Assembly (NCBI GenBank): GCA_009829735.1
Contig: CM020619.1
Location: 31,579,751-31,643,750, forward strand
DNA: 64,000 bases
Reading direction: 5' to 3'
From: Pyropia yezoensis
Taxonomy: Eukaryota > Rhodophyta > Bangiophyceae > Bangiales > Bangiaceae
The position numbers and the translations under genes were made by a program. Below the pieces are notes generated by a model, which was given only the letters and a program-made list of their open reading frames with translations, ran no database searches and was not told the origin of the DNA. Positions 1 through 8,212 of the stretch are shown one piece after another (position 1 is the stretch's first letter; each line of letters begins with the position of its first letter).

Positions 1-928
1 TGCCGCCGTCGCCGCCGTGGACGGCGACGCCGCCGCCCGTGGGGCGGTGGGCACCCTCGCCGGGGCGCTGGAGCAGGCGCTCCGCACGTCGGACGCGGCG
101 ATGCTGGAGAAGGCCCTCAACGCCACTGCCCGCCGCGGGGCGGCCACCCCGGCCGCCACCGTTGCGGCGCTGCCGCCTGGTGTAGCCACCGCCACCCTCC
201 TCCCCGCCCTCGTCGCCCGCCTCACCCGCCGCCCCGCGCGGACGGACACGCTGCTCCCGTGGGTGTCGGCCATCCTCGTTGGCCACGCGGCCACCCTCCT
301 TGCGGCGGGGCCCGACAGCGTCCCGGGGCGGGCGTTGGCCGCGTTGGCGGCGGCGTTTGGGGGACGCGCACGTGGGCGGGCGGCGCTGGTTGGCCTGGGC
401 GGCCGGCTGGACCTTTTGGCCGCCCGCGCGGCTGCCGCCGAAGGCGCCACCGTCGCGCCCAGCCGGGTAGTGGTGGGCGGGCGCCTACGGGATGTGCCAC
501 TGGTGCGGTTTGATGTGGAGGAGGTGGTGGAGGGGGGGGTGCAGCGGGAGGATGCCGACGACGGCGGGTGGGAAAGTGGGGACGAGGAGGGGGACGGGGC
601 AATGGCTAGTGCCGCCGCGGTGCGGCTGGTGGCCGACGCCGCCGACGGGGACGACATTGGCGCCGCGGGGGCGTCGTCGTCTGACGCAGAGGACGGCGAC
701 GCGTCGGGGGCAGAGAGCTCCGAGGGTGACGGGAGCGGGGGCTCCAGGACAGACGGCTCGGCCGAGTCTGACGACGTCGAGGCCGTGCCCACCGCGGATG
801 CCGAGCGACCTTCCCAGGCGGGGGACGTGACGAGGGGGGTCGTCGTGGGTGGGACGGCAGAGGCTGCAGGTGGGGGTGTCGGCGGGCGGGACCCGACCTC
901 TGACGCCGCGATGGACGTGTCGGTTTAG
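1..928 (+). CDS. UTP5: UTP5/WDR43-like U3 processome subunit, C-terminal part
   Basis: The reading frame is open from the window edge (codons from position 2) to a TAG at 926-928, so the N-terminal WD40 part lies upstream and the GTG at 17 is not a start. The first ~140 residues match the Utp12 domain of UTP5/WDR43: a paired-helix repeat containing 'LRTSDAAMLEKAL', then 'VAALPP', 'LVARLTRRPAR', 'LLPWVSAIL' and 'LGGRLDLLAAR'. The tail is a long acidic, Ser/Gly-rich stretch, common in nucleolar proteins. In the family this protein sits in the t-UTP/UtpA subcomplex of the small-subunit processome and acts in nucleolar 18S pre-rRNA transcription and processing. It converges tail-to-tail with the uL22m gene. 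Other Utp12-domain proteins (UTP4, UTP12, UTP13) are alternatives, but the spacing and LPW motif favour UTP5. Confidence 0.78.
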   Translation, partial: AAVAAVDGDAAARGAVGTLAGALEQALRTSDAAMLEKALNATARRGAATPAATVAALPPGVATATLLPALVARLTRRPARTDTLLPWVSAILVGHAATLLAAGPDSVPGRALAALAAAFGGRARGRAALVGLGGRLDLLAARAAAAEGATVAPSRVVVGGRLRDVPLVRFDVEEVVEGGVQREDADDGGWESGDEEGDGAMASAAAVRLVADAADGDDIGAAGASSSDAEDGDASGAESSEGDGSGGSRTDGSAESDDVEAVPTADAERPSQAGDVTRGVVVGGTAEAAGGGVGGRDPTSDAAMDVSV

Positions 929-1066
929 CGCCCGCTGCCCTGCCCTGAGCGACCTTTTGTTTGGACGTACGCGGGAGCGTAGGCCTGGCAAGAGTGCAAC
1001 GGCGCCCAAGGTGGGATAAAAAAGAAAAGAAAGCAACCGACGGACAGAGTTTGACGCACGGCCCCA
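929..1066. other. Convergent intergenic spacer
   Basis: The 138-bp gap between two stop codons must hold both 3' UTR ends. It contains an A-rich run (about 1015-1035, 'ataaaaaagaaaagaaa') that could serve a polyadenylation signal. No gene seen. Confidence 0.5.
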
Positions 1067-2230
1067 CTACGCGGCGCCCGCCGCCGCAGACCCCCCCGCG
1101 CCTTGCTGTTGCTTGGCGGCCAGCCGCTCCCGCAGAGCCGCCGTCCGCCGGTACGTCTCGTAGAGCGTCACGTCCAGCTGACTCCGCACCTCCCACGGCA
1201 GCACCGTGCCTGGCCGCAGCGTGGACGACGGCGCCACAGCCGCGGCCGCCGCCGCAACGGCAGCCGCTACCCCGTCCGAATCCCCGACCTCCCCCCCAGC
1301 GGCACCGCCGTTCGCGTCAGCCCCCTTCTCGAGTGGCCGGAAGCGGCGGTGGACGTAGCCTGGCATGTAGGCCAGCTCCCACTCCTCATCATCCACCTGG
1401 CGAACGCTCAGCACCAGCTGGCTGTGGCGCTTGTGTTCCAACCCAAAACGGCCCTTGCCATGCCACGGCCGGATCCGCTTCGTCACCAGCCCTTTGGTCA
1501 CGTAGCACTCCCCAATGACGAGGCGGCCCAGCGCGGCGCCCCGCTCCTCGACGGCGGTGGCCACCGCCTCGCGGAGGGTGGACGCGACAAAGCGGCGGCC
1601 CTTCTTTTCCACCCCCACCAGCGCCTTGTCCGCCCCCGCAGCGGTCATGCCCCGCACGAGGCGGGCGACCAGGTTGAGCTTGCGCGGGGACAGGGCGATG
1701 CCCGTCCGCTTAACGGTGGTGGTGGTGGGGTCCTCATTTGCGGGAAAGGCCGCCCGCCGGCGCCGCGCCGCGGGTGCCGCGTCGTCATCGCCGGGTGCCC
1801 CCTCCTCAACGGCCGGCCGGTTGAGCACCGCGTGCTTGGCCGGCACGAACTGGGAGCGCAGGGAGGTGGTGGCGCGGCTGCGTATCCCGCGGGCGCCCGT
1901 CGCCGCGGCGGCCGCAACGGGGGTGTCGGCGGTGGTCCAAGGGGAGGAGGCGCTGCCGGTGAGCGCAGCAGGGCCGCAGGAGAGCCCAGCGGGGGATACC
2001 AGGGGGAGGGACCCCACCGCCGCGAGGCGGGCACCGGCCATACGGGAATAGGGGCGGGGAGCGGTAGCGGCGGCGGCGGCTAACGCGGCAGGGGGGGATA
2101 GCGACGGCACAGGCCCGCCAGACGCCACCGGCCACACCGCCACCTGCCAGGGGGACGGGACGGCAGGCGTGGGCGGGGAGCGGAGAGAACGAGAGAGCAG
2201 CCGAGCGATACTCGCCCGTGATGAAGCCAT
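1067..2230 (-). CDS. MRPL22: Mitochondrial large-subunit ribosomal protein uL22m
   Basis: Single-exon 387-residue protein. The core (about residues 165-300) carries uL22 hallmarks: 'LSPRKLNLVARLVRGM' near the start, the long helix with 'KKGRRFVASTLREAVATAVEE', then the beta-hairpin 'LVIGECYVTKGLVTKRIRPW', 'HGKGRFG' and a histidine-rich turn before 'SQLVLSVR'. uL22 lines the nascent-peptide exit tunnel. The N-terminus (MASSRASIARLLSRSLR...) is basic, Ser/Leu/Ala-rich and lacks acids, as in a mitochondrial presequence. The long leader and C-terminal extension are typical of mitochondrial rather than cytosolic or plastid uL22; plastid targeting cannot be fully excluded. The start is the first ATG (2228-2230) ahead of the presequence. 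The stop is TAG at 1067-1069. Confidence 0.88.
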   Translation of the reverse strand: MASSRASIARLLSRSLRSPPTPAVPSPWQVAVWPVASGGPVPSLSPPAALAAAAATAPRPYSRMAGARLAAVGSLPLVSPAGLSCGPAALTGSASSPWTTADTPVAAAAATGARGIRSRATTSLRSQFVPAKHAVLNRPAVEEGAPGDDDAAPAARRRRAAFPANEDPTTTTVKRTGIALSPRKLNLVARLVRGMTAAGADKALVGVEKKGRRFVASTLREAVATAVEERGAALGRLVIGECYVTKGLVTKRIRPWHGKGRFGLEHKRHSQLVLSVRQVDDEEWELAYMPGYVHRRFRPLEKGADANGGAAGGEVGDSDGVAAAVAAAAAAVAPSSTLRPGTVLPWEVRSQLDVTLYETYRRTAALRERLAAKQQQGAGGSAAAGAA

Positions 2231-3120
2231 GGTGGCCCACGGGCGAAGTTACTATTCGGGGGACGGTGGGGTAAGGTGGGGATGGGCGCCGCCACGACGG
2301 CCGCACCAGTGCCGAGCCGTCGGCGCGGATGGCGGCATCGCCGGGTCGAGGCGGACAAGACAGGGTGGCCGTCATGGATTTGATCGACGCTGGAATTATG
2401 GCGACAGGCTTTCGCCAATTTCACTCTTCAGAGCTTCGATTGCGCTCCGAAAGTCATCGCGACCATTTCGATGGAGCCTCCACGTAGCGCCTACCTTGGC
2501 CGATACCTACGGCCTTCGCCCCGCCCGCACGGCCGACAACCCACCCACCCAGCCGCCGCCGACCGGGACGCTACGCACGCTGCCTCCCACCTCAAGCGAC
2601 CACGATCGCCACGACGGCCACCCTCCATAGTGGCCAACCCGCCACAGCACATCACCGACCCGCGCGGCAAACCACTGATACATAGGTAGAAGGGGGTGCA
2701 AGCCCCACAAGCCGTCCGTCCCGGCAGGGCGGGCAACCAGGCAGGCGGTCTGGAGGGCGCGACCCGAAGCACGCTAGCCAGCCTTCCTCCGCGCCCGCCC
2801 AGCACTCTCCCAACCCAAGCGGAAGGTATCCCACACACCCACCCGCGGCACGCCGCCACACGGCACAGCACCGCACGTAGTTAAAGGGGGGTGCGCGGCA
2901 CGCTCGCACACGCATGTGCATGCCGCCATCGGCAGCGTTGTACAGAGGGCAGGCCGCCCCGCTCGCCCTCCAACAACCCCCTGCAGGGTTGGCTGCTGGC
3001 CAGGTCAAACAGCAAAAGAAGTGCAAAATAGAAGAAGAAAAACAAGGCGAAGTGAAACCCTATCGGCACACGCGGATGTGTGCGGAAGATCGCAACGGCG
3101 AGGCGGCGGCCTCGTCCCAA
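2231..3120. other. Intergenic, uL22m promoter side and COX5B 3' side
   Basis: About 890 bp between the uL22m start codon and the COX5B stop codon (both minus strand). It should contain the uL22m promoter/5' UTR and the COX5B 3' UTR. The small frames on both strands are Pro/Arg-rich, with no recognisable domain. An A/G-rich stretch at about 3010-3050 lies just past the COX5B stop codon on the minus strand and may include polyadenylation signals. Confidence 0.5.
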
Positions 3121-3895
3121 TTATGAAGGCGCAGGCACCTGCCGCCGCTGCAAGGCAAAGACCTGGCGGCACGTCGGGCACACTGACAGGTGGCCGTCGC
3201 GGCACTCGAGCCATGTCAGATTGTGTGGCGTGCCGCCGACACGGCCTACAAACAAAGCACCAGAACAAAGGGAGCGTCGGGGAGGAAGGCGCGAATGGGC
3301 GGAGCGAAGTGGAACGTCAGACGCGTCAGTTGCCGCCATGCCCGTTGCGAAAACCCTCTGCCACAGCACGGTTGATGGCCAGCACGTACATGACACAAGC
3401 ACACCCCCGAGGCACCCACATCCCCATCCCCCGCCCCCACCCACCCTCCCCAAGATCACGTACCCGTACAGCCAACGACCCGTGCATCATTCTGGCTCTC
3501 AATCAGCACCGGCGCGGCGGGAGTGCCCAGCAGCTCAGCGGGCGCCAGCGCCGGGCTCGCGAGCGCCGCCAGCACCTCATCCGCCGCGGCGGCACCCCCC
3601 GGGGCGCCCCGCCCCCCCCCCGCCGCGTCGTACCACCAGTCCCCTGGGTGGCCGCCGTCAGGGGGCGCCGCCACCCGCGCCGCCGCACCCCCGTACCGCC
3701 GGTGGGCCGAAGGGGCGGGGGGGGGGGCGGTGGCAGCGGCAGAAGCGGTGGTGGAGGTGGAGCCACCAGAAAAGGCGGGTGCCGCCCGCCACGAACGCCA
3801 GCTCGGGGGGGGGGGGGGGGCAGCGATCGGCTGGCAGGCCGCAACGCCGCCCACGCACGACTGGCGAGGGCGGTGGGGGGGGGGGGTGGCGGCAT
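3121..3895 (-). CDS. COX5B: Cytochrome c oxidase subunit Vb, two exons, N-terminus split by a poly-G tract
   Basis: I infer two exons. The upstream exon ends at 3464 with '...VLIESQNDARVVGCTG'. The downstream exon is 3121-3245 and reads 'RVGGTPHNLTWLECRDGHL', then 'SVCPTCRQVFAL'. The intron is 3246-3463 (218 bp), GTACGT...TTTGTAG, and it preserves frame through a split Gly codon. The joined region matches the COX5B zinc domain (R-[IV]-VGC...W.W/L-E...CPxC...F.L). COX5B is a nuclear-encoded, matrix-side Zn subunit of complex IV. The N-terminus is unclear. The frame through the core has no nearby Met. An ATG at 3893-3895 in another frame begins a basic presequence-like peptide (MPPPPPPTALASRAWAALRP), and the two frames meet at a 16-G homopolymer (3805-3820). 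A tract-length error or an unseen intron would join them. Confidence 0.83.
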
Positions 3896-5339
3896 GATGG
3901 GAGAGCAGAAAGGACGGGCCAAGGTGGAGAGGGGGGGTAGAGGGGGCGAATGGGCCAAAGGAGCGCAAAACGTCACAAAAGGGAAGGGGGTGGACACGGT
4001 GGATCGGGCCTCTAACGCCGGCCAGCGATGAGTTGTTCGGGGGGGCGTCGCGCAGCCACGAAGAGTCACGAAGAAGATGAGCGGGGAGGAGGGGTGACGG
4101 GGATGGGAGGGAAGCGGGCGAGCGGGTAAGTGGGTGGGCCTGGGAGGCGGGGGGCTCTAGCGCAGCAGAGGTGCACGCGACGGCCGCCGCCGCCGCCGGT
4201 TCTATCCAGCGACTGGGCTCGGGGAAGGAGAGTGGCGACGGAGGGCCACGCATTTTCGGCGTGGCGTTCCGCCGCCGCCGCCGCCGCCACCGACGGTCGA
4301 CGGCCGCCGACACGCCGGGCGGTCCAATCAGAGCTGCGACAACTCGGTTACGCGGTCGATGGACGGCTGCGGCTCCACCACACTCCGCCGAGGGACCAAT
4401 GAACGATGGATCATGATGTACAGGATGTACTGTACACAAGACTCCAATACAACCCACTAATGGCAGCCACACTTCACAAAAGGGAAAACACAAAGAGAGC
4501 GTACATACCTATTCCAGTCGGGGATGGATTTCTGAAAAACATGAACAGTTTTCTCTCTCTTTTGGATGGTGGAGCTGGCTGAGGTACCTGTACCGGACGT
4601 TACCAAGTGAATAGCGGGCATGAGCGTGCGAGAGTTCCGCTGCGTGCCCCCCCCAGGCCAACTGCTCTCAAGTTGGCAGAGGCGCTTCCTGCGGGAAGAG
4701 AAGATGTGTCGCAGGCGCCCCGCTGCTCCGAGGCCCGGCTATATGCACTCGACCTCTCGAGCGGCGCGTGCCACCGCTACGGCTCTCACCGCCAAGGCAG
4801 TTGTGGCCGCCGCAGTTCCCGCCGCATCGAAGGGCACGGCGGTGCTGCAGTCCTTGTGTGGTGCACATGAAATTTAGCACCCAAGCTCTAAATAGTGGTG
4901 GAGGGTTTCAGAATAACGCTTGAAAGCGATGTAAATATGAAACAAGTACTATGTAGGACAGCCCGCGTGTGCGAGTCGCCAAGACTAAAAATACCCCTCC
5001 CTCGATACTTACTCTCTGAAAGGCACACGAGGGGTCCAACTTGGCGGGACTCCATAGTAGCGCCCCTAGTGGGCTCCATCCTCTCCTTGCAGAAGCCCGG
5101 CTTGCCACGTCGGCCGCGGTCGTTGTCCATGTGGGTCACGTCTTGGCCAGACGCGGCGTCCCGGTTTCTTTCTACCGCCACAGCGGCAGCGTGTGTCTTT
5201 TCCCCGGCGACACCGGGAAGCCGTCTTGAGGCCGTGGCGACGGCGCGGTGTCTGCCCTTCCCGCCTGACCCCTGCAATCTCCCCCCTTTGCTCTTCTGGT
5301 TCCCCCTTCCCTAGCTCCCTACCGCTGGCCTTCTGCGCC
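3896..5339. other. Divergent intergenic region between COX5B and REI1
   Basis: Shared upstream region of the minus-strand COX5B and plus-strand REI1 genes. Open frames continue but are Pro/Arg-rich and unsupported. The part from about 4400 to 5050 is notably less GC-rich and includes a GTACTGTAC palindromic motif (about 4427-4435). A CCCCCCC-flanked small frame near 4620-4877 has no recognisable domain. I see no further gene. Confidence 0.45.
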
Positions 5340-6857
5340 ATGGAGGCCGCGCCAACCACTCACAACCCCGCTGCCGACATGGAGGCCCGCGCACGGGCTC
5401 CCCCTCCCTCCACGTCGGTGGTCACCTGTGTGGCCTGCCGTGTACGGCTGCACGGCCCCGACACGCGGCGCACGCACTACCTGTCTGACTGGCACCGGGC
5501 CAACATCAAGCGCAAGCTGGCGAGCCTCCCACCGTTGACGCCCGACGAATACACTCGGCGGGTCGAGGCGCTGGCAACCGCGTCGGGGGGAGCGGAGGGT
5601 GTGGGCAGGGGTGATGGCGGCGGCGGCGGCCACGGTGGGGCCAGCGGCGGAGACGGAGGGGCAGAGGGGCAGGAGGGCCCCCCGTCGGGAGTGGTGGTGA
5701 CCCCGTCGGGTGCGTTTTGTAACATCTGCTCCAAGCGGTTTGCTTCCGCAAAGGCGGCAGAGAACCACCTGAACTCACGGCGGCATATTGACAAGGCGCG
5801 GTCGTTGGTGGATGGGGCGGCATCGTCTGGCGGGGCGGGGTCAGCGGCGGGGCCGTCGGCTGACGGAAGCGGCGGCGACGCTGACGCGAGCGCTGCGTCT
5901 GATGGGGATGACGAGGACGACATGGAGCTTGAGGCGCGCCTCGCAGATGGTGGTACCGCCTTCCCCCCTACCACCTGCGTCTTTGACGGGAAGACGTGCG
6001 GCACTGTGCCGGCCACGCTTGACCACATGGCCGCCGCGCACGGCTTCTTCATGCCGTATGTGGAGCTCCTCGTGGATGCGGCTGGCCTTTTGTCCTATTT
6101 GGGGGAAAAGGTCGGCCTGGGCTACGCCTGTGTCGCCTGCGACCGCCCGTTTTCGAGCGTCGAGGCTGTGCAGCGGCACATGGTGGACAAGGCGCACATG
6201 CGCATGGTGGATGATGATGAGAGGTGGGTGGAGGAATACGCGCCCTTCTTTTCCGTCGACGCCGACGACCGCGCCGGCGACGACGGGGACGGGGAGGATG
6301 GCGGGGAAGAGGGTGGCGAGTGGGAGGAGGTGGAGGACGAAGCCCTGGCTGCTGAGCTGCTTGACGCTGCGGGTCTGTCGGCGGCGGCGACCGCCACATC
6401 AGGCGCCGCAGCGCTGGTACCCACCGCCACTGGCGGCGGCGACGGGTCGGCGAGCCGGCAAGTGGTGCCAGCTTCTGTCGCCGACACGGCGGACCCGCCC
6501 CTGCAGGGCGGTGCCGACGTGGGGGAGGTGATGGATAAGATCACTTCCTCGCTTGTTCTTCCCAACGGGCGTGTGCTTGGCCATCGGGACCTGGCTCGCT
6601 TTTACAAGCAGCGCCCCTCCCCCGCTGCCGACGCGCGGGCGCTGGCCCGCTCATCAACCCGGTCGGCGGTGCTGTCGAGCTACAAGCGCCTGGGCTGGGC
6701 GGGGCCCGCTGTATCTCGGGCGGCCGCTGCCGATCAACGCATTCAGTTGTTGCGCTCTAAGCGGGAGCACCTTCGTGTGGGGATGTCCAACTACTACACG
6801 CGCAAGGCGGCGGTGCGGCCAAAGCTTGGCGTGCTGAACTCTGGCTACCGGCCTTAG
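5340..6857 (+). CDS. REI1: REI1/ZNF622-like cytosolic 60S biogenesis zinc-finger protein
   Basis: Single exon, 505 residues from the ATG at 5340 (context gcc-ATG-G). An upstream in-frame alternative start is not ATG. Four C2H2 fingers are visible: about residues 30-52 (CVACRVRL...H.SDWH), about 125-150 (FCNICSKRFASAKAAENHL...H), about 215-235 (CVFDGKTC...HMAAAH) and about 260-285 (CVACDRPFSS...HM...H). The third is followed by the family signature 'FFMPYVELLVD.AGLLSYLGEKV'. The C-terminus has 'NGRVLGHRDLARFYKQR' and 'REHLRVGMSNYYTRKAAVRPK', as in ZNF622/Rei1. The family acts in the cytoplasm, where it inserts in the 60S exit tunnel and releases Arx1/Alb1. Acidic low-complexity linkers separate the modules. 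Converges with the next minus-strand gene. Confidence 0.95.
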   Translation: MEAAPTTHNPAADMEARARAPPPSTSVVTCVACRVRLHGPDTRRTHYLSDWHRANIKRKLASLPPLTPDEYTRRVEALATASGGAEGVGRGDGGGGGHGGASGGDGGAEGQEGPPSGVVVTPSGAFCNICSKRFASAKAAENHLNSRRHIDKARSLVDGAASSGGAGSAAGPSADGSGGDADASAASDGDDEDDMELEARLADGGTAFPPTTCVFDGKTCGTVPATLDHMAAAHGFFMPYVELLVDAAGLLSYLGEKVGLGYACVACDRPFSSVEAVQRHMVDKAHMRMVDDDERWVEEYAPFFSVDADDRAGDDGDGEDGGEEGGEWEEVEDEALAAELLDAAGLSAAATATSGAAALVPTATGGGDGSASRQVVPASVADTADPPLQGGADVGEVMDKITSSLVLPNGRVLGHRDLARFYKQRPSPAADARALARSSTRSAVLSSYKRLGWAGPAVSRAAAADQRIQLLRSKREHLRVGMSNYYTRKAAVRPKLGVLNSGYRP

Positions 6858-7246
6858 AGGGATGGGGTGGGTGGTATGGGCGGGCGGGTCGATGGTTGGG
6901 GTGAGGGCTTGCCTGGCGCGTGCGGTATGCGAGACAAAGGACAAAAAAAAGAATGAGTACCGGGGATCGTCTCCATGCTCGAGACAAGCATCCCGACCAG
7001 CAGCATCCTCTCCCACAGCAGACGAGTCCGGTAGGCTGAGTGATGTGGAGAGAGCGACGTCCCATCCCCATAGCTCCACTGGACGGAGACACGTGCCTCA
7101 GAGGAGCCACACAGCCACAGAGTCGCGCCGCCGTGCCCGTCGGCCATTCACCCCCGTCATCCCCCCAACTGACTGCGGCATCCCCGACGTCTGCCCCTAG
7201 CACCCCTTCACCCCACCTCCCGCCTCGCACCGCCCACCATCCCACA
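6858..7246. other. Convergent spacer
   Basis: 389 bp between the REI1 stop codon and the stop codon of the minus-strand coiled-coil gene. It contains an A-rich run (about 6935-6955) suited to a polyadenylation region. No gene is supported. Confidence 0.5.
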
Positions 7247-8212
7247 TTACACCTTGAGCTCAATCAGACGCAACTCCTCCTCGGCAATGCTCAGGTCCTC
7301 TTCGACCAGCTCAATCTTGCGCTCCAGGTAAGGAATCAGCGCTTTGACGTCGACCGGCTCGTCTTTGGGCAGCGGCGGTCCGCGGGGCGTCGCCACTGCC
7401 ACAGTCGCCGCCGCGGCTGCGGCGGCGGCGGCCGCCGCCTCATCCGCTTCTGCTTGCTTCTTTGCCCGTTCCGCCGCCGCCTTTTCTTCCTCCTTACGCT
7501 TGGCTGCTTCAGCCACCGCCCGAGCCTTTTCCTCCTCCTCCGCGGCGGAACCCCACTTCGCCGCAATAGACGCGACGCTGCCACCAACCACCACCTTCTC
7601 CTTGGGTCCATCAACACTGCTGCTGCCAATTCGGTGCAGGTCCCCCTGGCGTCCCTTGATGCTCACGTCCCCCGCCACAGATGCGGCGTTTTCCTTGCGC
7701 AGCTGCACTTTCTTGGCATTCTTGGCCCAGGACGGCAGCTCCACATCGTCTTCGGCCAGCAGCTCCGCAGGGCCCGACGGCTTGCGCGCCAGTGCGGCAG
7801 CGGTGGCCGCGACAGGGGTGCCGGGCGCCACCCGCGCCGTGTCTACCTTGTTAAACGCCTGCCGTGCGCCAGCAACGTCACCGCGGGCATTCACAACCTC
7901 GGTCTTGGGCACATCGGTGCGCCCTAGCGCACCACTGGCCCAACGGGAGGCGAGTGAGCCCACCTTGTCGCTGCCCGACGTAATGTCAGGGGCCTCAGTG
8001 GATCGCCGCCGATGCACGACACCCTTGTCGTCATTTTCGGCAAGTGCATTGAGGTAGCGGGAGCGCGCGTCAGCCAAAGACGCAACGCTCGCCCCGTCCG
8101 CGCCACCGCCACCACCGCCCCCATCCGCCGTGAGCAGCCCAATGCGCTTGCGGATGGTGCCCAGGTCCGCCTCTTTGCGAGCCAACTTGGCCCGCAGCCG
8201 CGTCACTGTCAC
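7247..8212 (-). CDS. Unrecognised coiled-coil/charged protein, 5' end unresolved
   Basis: A 321-codon frame ending at TAA 7247-7249. I do not recognise a family. It has a basic N-terminal helix ('RLRAKLARKEADLGTIRKRI') and two related Trp-centred segments ('VGSLASRWASGALG' and 'VASIAAKWGSAAEEEE'), suggesting a repeated short motif. A ~45-residue KAAAERAKKQAEADEA-type helix with poly-Ala follows, then a C-terminal amphipathic helix ('LIPYLERKIELVEEDLSIAE'). There is no Met anywhere in the frame, and an in-frame TAG lies immediately upstream. The true start must therefore be in an upstream exon; 'cacgtaagtag' just upstream hints at splice signals. The composition and continuous charged helices argue for real coding sequence. 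Function unknown; a cytoskeletal or scaffold role is only a guess. Confidence 0.6.
   Translation of the reverse strand: MTVTRLRAKLARKEADLGTIRKRIGLLTADGGGGGGGADGASVASLADARSRYLNALAENDDKGVVHRRRSTEAPDITSGSDKVGSLASRWASGALGRTDVPKTEVVNARGDVAGARQAFNKVDTARVAPGTPVAATAAALARKPSGPAELLAEDDVELPSWAKNAKKVQLRKENAASVAGDVSIKGRQGDLHRIGSSSVDGPKEKVVVGGSVASIAAKWGSAAEEEEKARAVAEAAKRKEEEKAAAERAKKQAEADEAAAAAAAAAAATVAVATPRGPPLPKDEPVDVKALIPYLERKIELVEEDLSIAEEELRLIELKV

Noticed and set aside
485-1196. Minus-strand ORFs over the UTP5 end
   Set aside because: Shadows of the plus-strand gene and the spacer, Arg/Pro-rich with no domain.
3503-4493. 345-codon minus-strand ORF taken as one complete COX5B N-terminus from 4493
   Set aside because: The upstream 200+ residues are Pro/Arg-rich and not presequence-like; only the part near 3464-3760 is plausible coding.
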